Below the pieces are notes generated by a model. The model made no database searches, was not told where the DNA came from, and saw only the letters and a program-made list of their open reading frames with translations. Positions 1 through 7,879 of a stretch of 51,871 nt of DNA are shown here, one piece after another. The stretch spans positions 1 to 51,871 of the forward strand of contig SVHR01000002.1 in assembly GCA_015055705.1 (NCBI GenBank), given 5' to 3'. Numbering within the stretch: position 1 is the stretch's first letter; the number at the start of each line of letters is the position of its first letter. Source of the DNA: Clostridiales bacterium. GTDB lineage: Bacteria > Bacillota > Clostridia > Christensenellales > Pumilibacteraceae. Both the position numbers and the translations under genes were made by a program.

Positions 1-1
1 T

Positions 2-139
2 GAAAATACATATGTTCCCAAAACCACTGTCTACGATGGGTTATACGAAATAACGCGCTTTACAACTACTTATAAGTGCGCTGTGTGCGGTGATACATAC
101 GAAGAGACAAAAAGATATGAAACAAAATTAGGAGGATAA
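2..139 (+). CDS. C-terminal fragment of an unknown protein truncated by the window edge (...ITRFTTTYKCAVCGDTYEETKRYETKLGG*)
   Basis: Open frame from base 2 to TAA at 137-139; CxxC motif; GGAGG for the next gene overlaps its end. Confidence 0.5.
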   Translation, partial: ENTYVPKTTVYDGLYEITRFTTTYKCAVCGDTYEETKRYETKLGG

Positions 140-143
140 CTTT

Positions 144-914
144 ATGAAAAAAGTCATTAAATTTATTGTTTTATCATTAACTCTTTATCTTTTATCTTTA
201 TTTATGATAGGGTGTAGTTTATTTATCAATAAGGAAAAAGTTGGTGAGGGATATTCTCAATCCACACTAACGCTCTATGATGGAGAAAACGCTACTCAAT
301 ATGTAGCAAAGTACGGTACAAAAGTATCAATAACCATAACTGCAACCAAAAAAGGTTATTATTTTGAAGGATACTATGACGCGGAAGAAGGGGGGATAAA
401 ATATATAGACGGAGATGGAAATTCGTTGGTTAAGTGGGAGCAGTCGTTCCCAACTATATTATATGCTCGTTGGGGAGATATATCTACTTTACTGCAAGAA
501 ATAAATGTTTTTGACAACGAACCCCAAGATGGGGGTTTTAGTGGACAAAGAACAGCTATTGTTAAATTAAATAAGGAATTTAATTCTGCGCTTAAATCTA
601 ATTTTAATGAAAAAATCAAAATAGAGTATTCGATTGACTTGAAAATAGGCAATGGTTGGACGGCATCTCCTATTGGGATGTATGTAAAGGGGTATGACAA
701 TTCCGGGGCAAAGCGTTATACGGTTTTTACTCACACGCCTACTGTCGGAGAATTTTCAACATTTACGGGGAATGTCGAAATTACCGCGTCAGATTTTGTT
801 GACGGAAATATTTATATTGTGGTTTGGAACACTAAAAAACAAATGGGAGCTTGGGCTTACCCTGTTTATTATTCTCGTAATCTTACCTTAAAGATTAGTT
901 TTGTAGCGGAGTAA
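144..914 (+). CDS. Lipoprotein with an InlB B-repeat/Listeria-Bacteroides-type repeat
   Basis: Signal peptide with lipobox (LFMIGC); segment LTLYDGENATQYVAKYGTKVSITITATKKGYYFEGYYDAEEGG...LYARW is typical of the repeat; RBS aggagg upstream. Confidence 0.7.
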   Translation: MKKVIKFIVLSLTLYLLSLFMIGCSLFINKEKVGEGYSQSTLTLYDGENATQYVAKYGTKVSITITATKKGYYFEGYYDAEEGGIKYIDGDGNSLVKWEQSFPTILYARWGDISTLLQEINVFDNEPQDGGFSGQRTAIVKLNKEFNSALKSNFNEKIKIEYSIDLKIGNGWTASPIGMYVKGYDNSGAKRYTVFTHTPTVGEFSTFTGNVEITASDFVDGNIYIVVWNTKKQMGAWAYPVYYSRNLTLKISFVAE

Positions 915-1029
915 TCAAAAAACAAAATGGAGAGAAAATAACTATATAATATAAGGGTAACAAAAAAACGGTAGGGTAATGCGTGTTATCCTTAGCGGAG
1001 AATTTATACTTTAGCAAAGTGCAAGCATC

Positions 1030-1049
1030 GCATTTGATCGGTCAAATGC
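1030..1049 (+). other. Perfect hairpin GCATTTGA-TCGG-TCAAATGC
   Basis: 8-bp perfect inverted repeat with a 4-nt loop. Confidence 0.6.
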
Positions 1050-1084
1050 AGAATGGGCGACCAAACCCATATCACAAACAGAAG

Positions 1085-1127
1085 GAGAGAACAAATCGGT
1101 TTTGTAACCGAATGTCCTCTCTTTTTT
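1085..1127 (+). terminator. Rho-independent terminator, copy 1 of a repeated hairpin family
   Basis: GAGAGaACAaATCGGTTttgtAACCGAATGTcCTCTCTTTTTT; related copy at 35123-35166. Confidence 0.7.
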
Positions 1128-1163
1128 GATGGTCGGAAAGTGAAAATTTCCATTTTATGGTAA

Positions 1164-1211
1164 ACACTATATATTGTGGTAGGGCTTGGGCTAAAGCAGA
1201 AAATATAGTAT
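1164..1211 (+). promoter_or_regulatory. Tandem NrdR boxes upstream of nrdD
   Basis: ACACTATATATTGTGG (1164-1179) matches the NrdR consensus acaCwAtATaTwGtgt; weaker second box GCAGAAAATATAGTAT (1196-1211) at 32-bp offset. Confidence 0.7.
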
Positions 1212-1240
1212 AAAAATTTTTCAAAATGGGCGTAATTTGG

Positions 1241-1270
1241 TTGACAAGACTTGGGTGGGTGTGGTATATT
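1241..1270 (+). promoter_or_regulatory. Putative sigma-70-type promoter of nrdD
   Basis: TTGACA (1241-1246), 18-bp spacer, TATATT (1265-1270). Confidence 0.55.
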
Positions 1271-1284
1271 GTCACACGAAAGAA

Positions 1285-1411
1285 ACGGCTTGAGAGTTAT
1301 TGCTTAGTTAAGGAGCCGTACGCAATCGGAGCGAATATTTTGCAACAACCGCGTACGACCTTTTATCTTGAGCCCATTTACACGTAAGACAGCAGAGTAA
1401 GAGCGTGTAAA
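1285..1411 (+). other. Candidate structured 5' leader of nrdD
   Basis: ACGGCT(1285-1290)/AGCCGT(1314-1319); CGTACGC(1317-1323)/GCGTACG(1351-1357); TTTACACG(1377-1384)/CGTGTAAA(1404-1411). The first two pairings share bases 1317-1319. Confidence 0.4.
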
Positions 1412-1435
1412 AATATCAAAGGGAAGGTGATTTTT

Positions 1436-3799
1436 ATGTTTCAGGTAAGAAAGAGAGACGGCAAGCTTGTAGAATTCGATTTGTCCAAAATCACGACTGC
1501 GCTTAGCAAGGCGTTTAATGCAAAGCAGGTGAATTACACGGCAGATATGCTCAATACGCTTGCGCTCCGTGTTTCAGCAGATTTCCAAAAGAAAATTATT
1601 GACAACGTAATCAACGTCGAGGACATTCAGGACAGCGCCGAGGTTGTTCTTATTCAGACGGGCTTTGTTGACGTTGCAAAAAGCTACATACTTTACCGCA
1701 AGCAGCGTGAAAAGGTGCGTAACATCAGCAGTACCCTCGTTGACTACAAGAAGATTATTGACGACTACGTTAAGGTAAACGACTGGCGTGTAAAGGAAAA
1801 CTCCACCGTTACCTATTCGGTAGGCGGACTTATCCTTTCCAACAGCGGCGCGGTTACGGCAAACTACTGGCTTAGCGAGATTTACGATGACGAAATCGGT
1901 GACGCACACAAGAATGCGGATATTCATATCCATGACCTTTCGATGCTTACCGGCTACTGTGCAGGCTGGTCGCTTCGCCAGCTTATTAAGGAAGGCCTTG
2001 GCGGCGTACCCGGCAAGATCACCTCGTCGCCCGCAGGACACCTTTCCACACTGTGCAACCAGATGGTTAACTTCCTTGGTATCATGCAAAACGAGTGGGC
2101 GGGCGCGCAGGCGTTCTCATCGTTCGACACCTATCTTGCGCCGTTCGTAAAAATAGACAACCTCAGCTACAAAGAGGTTAAGCAGTGCATTCAGTCGTTT
2201 ATCTACGGCGTAAATACTCCGTCCAGATGGGGTACGCAGTCGCCGTTTACCAACATTACGCTTGACTGGGTAGTGCCCAACGACCTTGCGGAAATGAACG
2301 CAATCGTAGGCGGCAAGGAGGTAGACTTCAAGTATAAGGACTGCGCTAAGGAAATGGCGATGGTCAACAAGGCGTTTATCGAGATTATGATCGAGGGCGA
2401 CGCTAACGGCAGAGGCTTCCAGTACCCGATTCCGACCTACTCTATTACCCGTGACTTCGACTGGTCCGAAACCGAAAACAACAAGCTTCTTTTTGAGATG
2501 ACCGCAAAGTACGGCACGCCGTATTTCTCCAACTATATCAACAGCGATATGGAGCCTAGCGACGTCCGTTCTATGTGCTGCAGACTGCGCCTTGACCTTC
2601 GTGAGCTTCGCAAAAAGTCGGGCGGCTTCTTCGGCTCGGGTGAAAGCACAGGCTCGATCGGCGTTGTTACCATCAATATGCCGAGAATCGCATATCTGTC
2701 TAAGACCGAGGGCGAATTCTACGAGCGTCTTACCAAAATGCTCGACATTTCGGCTCGTTCGCTTAAAGTAAAGCGCGATACCGTAACAAAATTGATGGAA
2801 GCAGGCTTGTATCCGTACACCAAGAGATATCTTGGCACGTTTAATAACCACTTCTCCACAATCGGTCTTGTGGGTATGAACGAGGCTTGCCTTAACGCAA
2901 GCTGGATAAGAGCAGATATGACCAGCCCCAAGGCTCAGCAGTTTACAAAGAACGTGCTCAACTTTATGCGCAACAAGCTTAGTGACTATCAGGAAATGTA
3001 CGGCGACCTGTACAACCTCGAGGCTACTCCGGCAGAGTCGACCTCGTACCGCCTCGCTAAGCACGACCGCAAGCGTTATCCGGATATCATAACCGCTTCC
3101 GAGGGCGATAAGACTCCGTATTACACCAACAGCTCGCACTTGCCCGTAGGATACACCGAGGACATCTTTGCCGCACTTGATATTCAGGACGAGCTTCAAA
3201 CCCTTTACACCTCAGGAACGGTATTCCACGCATTCCTCGGTCAAAAGCTTCCCGACTGGAAGGCGGCGGCAAGCCTTGTACGCAAGATTGCCGAAAACTA
3301 CAAGCTTCCGTACTACACGCTATCTCCCACCTATTCGGTATGTGCAGACCACGGCTATATCGCGGGCGAGGTATACGAGTGCCCCACCTGCGGCAGAAAG
3401 ACCGAGGTTTACAGCCGCATAACCGGCTACTATCGCCCGGTTCAAAACTGGAACGACGGTAAGCGTGAGGAGTTCGCTTCGCGTAAGGTTTACGATGTTG
3501 CAAGCAGTAAGTTTACGGCTAAGGAAGCTAAGTGCTCGTGCGAAGCCTCGCATAACACCGAGATTATTACTTCGCCCATGCTTTTCACCAGAGAGGCTTG
3601 CCCCAACTGCAAGACTGCCAAGATGATGCTTGATAAAGCAGGCGTTGCATACGAGGTAATAAATGCCGAGGCGGACAAAGAAACGGCAGTACGTTATGGC
3701 ATTTCTAAGGCACCGACGCTTATCGTGCCTACCGAATCGGGTATCGAAAGGTTCGACAACGCAAGCGAAATCAGAAGATATATAGAGAGTAGAAAATAA
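1436..3799 (+). CDS. nrdD: Anaerobic (class III) ribonucleoside-triphosphate reductase with ATP-cone and C-terminal redoxin-like domain
   Basis: N-terminal ATP-cone (VRKRDGKLVEFDLSKITTAL), glycyl radical region (RITGYYRPVQNWNDGKREEF), C-terminal MLFTREACPNCKTAKMMLDKAGVAYEV...KAPTLIV. ATG at 1436 after GGGAAGGTG preferred over GTG at 1427. Confidence 0.93.
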   Translation: MFQVRKRDGKLVEFDLSKITTALSKAFNAKQVNYTADMLNTLALRVSADFQKKIIDNVINVEDIQDSAEVVLIQTGFVDVAKSYILYRKQREKVRNISSTLVDYKKIIDDYVKVNDWRVKENSTVTYSVGGLILSNSGAVTANYWLSEIYDDEIGDAHKNADIHIHDLSMLTGYCAGWSLRQLIKEGLGGVPGKITSSPAGHLSTLCNQMVNFLGIMQNEWAGAQAFSSFDTYLAPFVKIDNLSYKEVKQCIQSFIYGVNTPSRWGTQSPFTNITLDWVVPNDLAEMNAIVGGKEVDFKYKDCAKEMAMVNKAFIEIMIEGDANGRGFQYPIPTYSITRDFDWSETENNKLLFEMTAKYGTPYFSNYINSDMEPSDVRSMCCRLRLDLRELRKKSGGFFGSGESTGSIGVVTINMPRIAYLSKTEGEFYERLTKMLDISARSLKVKRDTVTKLMEAGLYPYTKRYLGTFNNHFSTIGLVGMNEACLNASWIRADMTSPKAQQFTKNVLNFMRNKLSDYQEMYGDLYNLEATPAESTSYRLAKHDRKRYPDIITASEGDKTPYYTNSSHLPVGYTEDIFAALDIQDELQTLYTSGTVFHAFLGQKLPDWKAAASLVRKIAENYKLPYYTLSPTYSVCADHGYIAGEVYECPTCGRKTEVYSRITGYYRPVQNWNDGKREEFASRKVYDVASSKFTAKEAKCSCEASHNTEIITSPMLFTREACPNCKTAKMMLDKAGVAYEVINAEADKETAVRYGISKAPTLIVPTESGIERFDNASEIRRYIESRK

Positions 3800-4707
3800 T
3801 GTACGATATAATTGTTATCGGCGCAGGCGCGGCGGGAATGACCGCCGCGCTTTACGCATTAAGAAACGGTAAGTCCGTGCTTGTGCTCGAGGGCGAAAGC
3901 CTCGGCGGTCAAATCGCAACCTCGCCCAAGCTTGAAAACTATCCGTCCATAAAGGAAATAAGCGGCGAGAAGTTTGCCGACAACCTTTTTGAGCAGATTT
4001 CTGCCTTAGGCGCAGAGCTTGAAATCGATAGGGTGGTAGGCATAAACAAAGAGAACGGCGACTTTACTGTAAAGACCGAATATGGCGAGTATAAGGCAAG
4101 GGCGGTTATCCTTGCAACCGGCGTCAAGCACCGCGAAATTACTACCAAATCTAATAGATACGACCTCGTGGGCAAGGGTGTTTATTACTGCGCTATTTGC
4201 GACGGCCCGTTCTATAAGGGCAAGGAGGTTATGGTTATCGGCAGCGGTAACACCGCTTTGCAGTACGCTCTTATGCTGTCGGGCTATTGCTCTAAGGTTT
4301 ATATCTATACCACCAAGGATAGATTTTTGGGTGACGGTAGACTTGTGACCAATCTTCTGGGCAAAGAAAATATCGAGTGGCGCAAAAACGTTAGTGTAAC
4401 CGACTTTGTGGGCGACAAAACGCTTGCGGCGGTGGAGTACGTAGACGGCGATGGCAACACTCAAACGCACGAGATAACGGGCGTGTTCGTGGCCATTGGG
4501 CAGGTGCCCGACAATAAGGCGTTTGCGGAACTTGTCGAGCTTGATAGCCGCGGCTATATCGTAGCAGGTGAGGATTGCAGGACGAGGACGGACGGACTGT
4601 TCGTTGCAGGCGATTGCAGAACTAAGGCTGTTCGCCAAGTCGCCACCGCTTGTGCAGACGGAGCAGTTGCAGCAACCAACGCGGTTATGTATTTAGAGAG
4701 TATGTAA
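3799..4707 (+). CDS. trxB: Thioredoxin reductase-like FAD/NAD(P) oxidoreductase
   Basis: GAGAAGMTAALYALRNGKSVLVLE, CAICDG redox motif, GDCRTKAVRQVATACADGAVAA; start overlaps the nrdD stop. Confidence 0.9.
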   Translation: MYDIIVIGAGAAGMTAALYALRNGKSVLVLEGESLGGQIATSPKLENYPSIKEISGEKFADNLFEQISALGAELEIDRVVGINKENGDFTVKTEYGEYKARAVILATGVKHREITTKSNRYDLVGKGVYYCAICDGPFYKGKEVMVIGSGNTALQYALMLSGYCSKVYIYTTKDRFLGDGRLVTNLLGKENIEWRKNVSVTDFVGDKTLAAVEYVDGDGNTQTHEITGVFVAIGQVPDNKAFAELVELDSRGYIVAGEDCRTRTDGLFVAGDCRTKAVRQVATACADGAVAATNAVMYLESM

Positions 4708-4713
4708 AGAAAA

Positions 4714-4740
4714 GGCCTAAGAGAAATCTTAGGCTTTTTT
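4714..4740 (+). terminator. Rho-independent terminator after trxB
   Basis: GCCTAAGA-gaaa-TCTTAGGC followed by TTTTTT. Confidence 0.8.
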
Positions 4741-4860
4741 GCGCCCAAGGTCAAGCTATGCTTGTTGCAGCGCGGAATTGGCATCTTAGCGTAACTACCT
4801 CAATCGCGCCCAAAACAGGCTATGCCTGCGCCCAAGGACAAGCTTCGCTTGTGAAATTTT
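4741..4860. repeat. GCGCCCAA-type intergenic repeat with palindromic CARGC-NNN-GCYTG units
   Basis: GCGCCCAAGG at 4741-4750 and 4828-4837; CGCGCCCAAAACAGGCTATGCCTG at 4805-4828; near-identical 24-mer at 9153-9176. Confidence 0.65.
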
Positions 4861-4871
4861 TGGGTTGCCTA

Positions 4872-4899
4872 TTGACATTTACAAAATATGTGATATAAT
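4872..4899 (+). promoter_or_regulatory. Putative promoter
   Basis: TTGACA (4872-4877), 16-bp spacer, TATAAT (4894-4899). Confidence 0.55.
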
Positions 4900-4926
4900 A
4901 TAAAAAAATTTTTACGTGGGGGCATT

Positions 4927-5354
4927 ATGGGAAGCGACAATAGCGGTATGCAGCCTTATGACCAAAAGGAATACACGCAAGAAATGTCGTATAAGGGAAG
5001 CGGCACTAACGGCGGACTGCGCAGAAGCGGTTACGTTGCGGGAACGCACGCCCGCATCGATGAGAGAGCAAGGAAGCAAGAGCTTACAGACATCGGCATA
5101 GCCACGAGAGAAGAATATGCCGATATAGAAAGTCATTCTCCAAATGGCCCCAAAATAATCAAAATGCAAAGAATCACGAGGACGTGTGCAATTCTTTTTG
5201 TCATGTTCATTTTGTCGATGATTTGTGGTGTTATTATTTCGGCGTTTTGGGGCGGCGGCTTGTGGCTTGACTTGGTATTGGTGCCGCGGTGGGTATCGTA
5301 CTGTTTTTGCTCCCCGCGTTTGTCTATTTGCTTATATTACGATATAAACCGTGA
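4927..5354 (+). pseudogene. Small two-TM membrane protein, apparently frameshifted around 5271-5274
   Basis: Frame 1 encodes a TM helix (AILFVMFILSMICGVIISAFW); the phase-0 frame then reads GIGAAVGIVLFLLPAFVYLLILRYKP* (stop 5352-5354), a natural second TM helix. The unshifted tail (LVPRWVSYCFCSPRLSI...) looks non-native. Confidence 0.55.
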
Positions 5355-5413
5355 CGGATTAAGTAATGTTGTGGCAAAAAATATGGGTTGTTCACAAAAT
5401 AAATATCCCCCCT

Positions 5414-5457
5414 AGGGAAGGTGGCAAAAATCTTTGATTTTTGACGGAGGGAGAGAA
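5414..5457 (+). repeat. Left end of DUF559 repeat element (copy A)
   Basis: AGGGAAGGTGGCAAAAATCtttGATTTTTGACGGAGGGAGAGAA; same frame as 5967-6008. Confidence 0.7.
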
Positions 5458-5826
5458 ATGAAGGAATATAACAAAGCTAATATCCTTCTTGCAAAGGTGC
5501 TAAGAAAAAATATGACGCCTTGGGAACGAAAGCTGTGGTACGGTTTTTTAAGGAATTATTCGGTTCGCTTTCAACGTCAAAAGGCGATTGGTAATTATAT
5601 TGCGGACTTTTATTGTGCCAAGGCAAGGCTTATAATCGAGCTGGATGGCGGTGGGCATTATACCGATAAGCAGGCAAACAGCGACGAAATCAGAACAAAG
5701 GCATTGGAGACTATGAATTTGACGGTTGTGCGAATTTGCAATTTGGATATCGACCGTAATTTTGACGGCGTATGTGAATATATAGATTTGACCGTAAAAA
5801 ATCTCTACCTCAGTCAGCTGCGCTGA
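5458..5826 (+). CDS. DUF559 domain protein (Vsr-like endonuclease fold)
   Basis: LLAKVLRKNMTPWERKLWYGFLRN...FRRQ-like RFQRQKAIGNYIADFYCAKARLIIELDGGGHY...DEIRTKALE, typical DUF559. Start ATG 5458 directly after the left repeat; the last codons lie in the right repeat. Confidence 0.85.
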   Translation: MKEYNKANILLAKVLRKNMTPWERKLWYGFLRNYSVRFQRQKAIGNYIADFYCAKARLIIELDGGGHYTDKQANSDEIRTKALETMNLTVVRICNLDIDRNFDGVCEYIDLTVKNLYLSQLR

Positions 5827-5861
5827 CAGCTCCCTCATCAGATGGAGCTTCTTTAAGGTTG
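5796..5861 (+). repeat. Right end of DUF559 repeat element (copy A)
   Basis: AAAAAATCTCTACCTCAGTCAGCtgcGCTGACAGCTCCCTCATCAGATGGAGCTTCTTTAAGGTTG; 61/66 identical to 6033-6098. Confidence 0.8.
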
Positions 5862-5966
5862 AGTTTATTTCCTGCCAAGAGGTGATAAGGATAGAAAATT
5901 ACGCAAGATAGGTGAATTTAGTGAAAAAAGCATAGGTCTTGCACATAAAAAGAACCTCCCTATGAC

Positions 5967-6098
5967 GAGGGAGGTGGCATTTTCGCAAGAAAATGACGGA
6001 GGGAGAGAAAAAAAGACAAAAACAAATGTCACAAAAAATCTCTTGCTCAGTCAGCTATGTTGACAGCTCCCTCATCAGATGGAGCTTCTTTAAGGTTG
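5967..6098 (+). repeat. ORF-less copy B of the same element (left end 5967-6008, right end 6033-6098)
   Basis: GAGGGAGGTGGCATTTTCgcaaGAAAATGACGGAGGGAGAGAA then 24 bp then AAAAAATCTCTTGCTCAGTCAGCTATGTTGACAGCTCCCTCATCAGATGGAGCTTCTTTAAGGTTG. Confidence 0.75.
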
Positions 6099-6329
6099 TG
6101 GCGAAAAAATTATACTCAGCCGCAAGTAGAGGGTAGCTTCTGGCACTATGGCAATGACGGCGAGATTATCGTTTGGTAAATAAGGTATATAGGTCGATTT
6201 TTATGTAATTTTTGGTGATCTTGGTTGCTTTTTAGTCCTATAACGATTTTTTGATACCTATACGTATAAATCGCACTCCCTCAAAAAAGGCAAATTGTTA
6301 AAGGCAGTTTCAACATCTTCTATGAAAAT

Positions 6330-6364
6330 AAACCGCGCCATCTTCACGCCTTGGTGCGGTTTTC
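6330..6364 (+). terminator. Putative hairpin terminator
   Basis: AAACCGCGCC...GGTGCGGTTTT. Confidence 0.5.
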
Positions 6365-6404
6365 GGCTAATTTTAGAAAATTTACAAAATCAGCCGAAAA
6401 AGTA

Positions 6405-6433
6405 TTGACGAGTGGATAAAATCAGAGTATAAT
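6405..6433 (+). promoter_or_regulatory. Putative promoter of the DUF4143 ATPase gene
   Basis: TTGACG (6405-6410), 17-bp spacer, TATAAT (6428-6433). Confidence 0.6.
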
Positions 6434-6463
6434 ACTTTTAGTGTTAGAATGCTATAGGTGTAA

Positions 6464-7705
6464 ATGGAGGAGTTTATGAGCTATATCAACCGCCACATGG
6501 AAAATCGAATTTTAGAGCTGTCGCGGTCATATTCAGCCATACTTTTGACCGGACCGCGCCAGGCAGGTAAAACGACCATGCTTCGTGCTCTTGCGAAAAA
6601 GGAAAACAAGGGGCGTGAATACGTATCTCTTGATGACCTTACAACGCGCGCTATGGCAAAGAACGATCCTGCGCTGTTTTTGCAAATGCATAAGCCCCCC
6701 GTTTTAATTGACGAGGTTCAGTACGCGCCTGAATTGTTTACTTATATTAAAATTCATATTGACAAACACCACAATCCGGGAGATTTTTGGATGACGGGTT
6801 CGCAAATTTTTCGTTCAATGAAAGGTGTACAGGAATCGCTCGCAGGACGTGTAGCGCTTCTGCACATGTCGCCCATGTCACAGCGTGAAATCATCGGCGC
6901 AGAGTGTATTCCTTTCGCAACAAAAATGGAAACTCTTCTTGCTGAAAGTAAAAAGATTGAATCCGTAGATACGCCTACATTGTTTGAACGTATTTGGCGA
7001 GGCTCAATGCCCGGTATCATCGCAAAGCTTTATCCAGACCGAAATATGTATTACTCGTCCTATATTTCGACGTATGTGGAACGCGACGTTCGTGATATCT
7101 CAGGAACGGTAGATGCTCTTAAATTTAACCGCTTTATTACTGCTGTTGCGGCAAGAACCTCGCAACTGCTCAATTATAAAGCCATTGCGGACGATGCCGA
7201 TATTGATATGGCTACGGCAAAGGCGTGGGTGGATATACTTGAAACGCTGGGGATCATTTTTATGCTCCATCCATACTCCAATAATGTGCTCAAACGCACA
7301 ATTAAAACGCCTAAGGTTTATTTCTATGATACAGGACTTGTGTGCTATCTCACAAAATGGTCAAGCCCAGAGGTTGCCGAAAGCGGAGCGATGAGCGGCG
7401 CACTCCTTGAAAACTTCACGATATCAGAAATAATGAAGGGATATCAAAATGCAGGACTTCAGCCGTATCTTTACTTTTACCGTGATAAGGATGCTAAGGA
7501 AATCGACGTTGTTATGGAAGGCGACGGCAGGCTTTATCCCTTGGAAATCAAGAAAACTGCTATGCCCGACAAGCGCATTATTCGTACATTTGGCGTAATC
7601 GACCGCGGTCCGTTGCAAGTCGGCACCGGCGCAGTCCTATGCATGGCTGAACAATTTGGGGCATTTGACAAAGATAATCTTATCGTCCCAATTTGGATGA
7701 TATAA
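6464..7705 (+). CDS. AAA-family ATPase with DUF4143 C-terminal domain
   Basis: GPRQAGKTTMLRAL Walker A, VLIDEVQYAPELF Walker B, YVERDVRDISGTVDALKFNRFI and EIDVVMEGDGRLYPLEIKKT motifs. ATG at 6476 is an alternative start. Confidence 0.88.
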   Translation: MEEFMSYINRHMENRILELSRSYSAILLTGPRQAGKTTMLRALAKKENKGREYVSLDDLTTRAMAKNDPALFLQMHKPPVLIDEVQYAPELFTYIKIHIDKHHNPGDFWMTGSQIFRSMKGVQESLAGRVALLHMSPMSQREIIGAECIPFATKMETLLAESKKIESVDTPTLFERIWRGSMPGIIAKLYPDRNMYYSSYISTYVERDVRDISGTVDALKFNRFITAVAARTSQLLNYKAIADDADIDMATAKAWVDILETLGIIFMLHPYSNNVLKRTIKTPKVYFYDTGLVCYLTKWSSPEVAESGAMSGALLENFTISEIMKGYQNAGLQPYLYFYRDKDAKEIDVVMEGDGRLYPLEIKKTAMPDKRIIRTFGVIDRGPLQVGTGAVLCMAEQFGAFDKDNLIVPIWMI

Positions 7706-7841
7706 AAACAAGGTTGTCGCAAAAGACGGTTGATTTTAATATCACCAGTAGGTTGTGACTAAGCCAAAAATAAAAAAGAGAAAACATTCTTATAAAAATT
7801 CAAAAACCAAAATGCTAATAGTGTTTATCTAAAACACATCG

Positions 7842-7871
7842 TGGCGCGATTATTAGATGATAGTCGCGCCA
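7842..7871. terminator. Bidirectional-type hairpin downstream of nrdG
   Basis: TGGCGCGA...TCGCGCCA 8-bp stem with flanking A/T runs. Confidence 0.6.
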
Positions 7872-7879
7872 TTATTTGG

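Noticed and set aside
2117-3199. 360-aa minus-strand ORF inside nrdD (similar shadows at 11876-12733, 14172-14909, 41233-42270 and 42367-43335)
   Set aside because: All lie wholly or largely opposite strongly recognised core genes and lack recognisable motifs.
6464-7705. DUF4143 ATPase as part of a defence or mobile system
   Set aside because: These ATPases are widespread as solitary genes; nothing adjacent supports a system apart from the nearby DUF559 repeats, which look independent.
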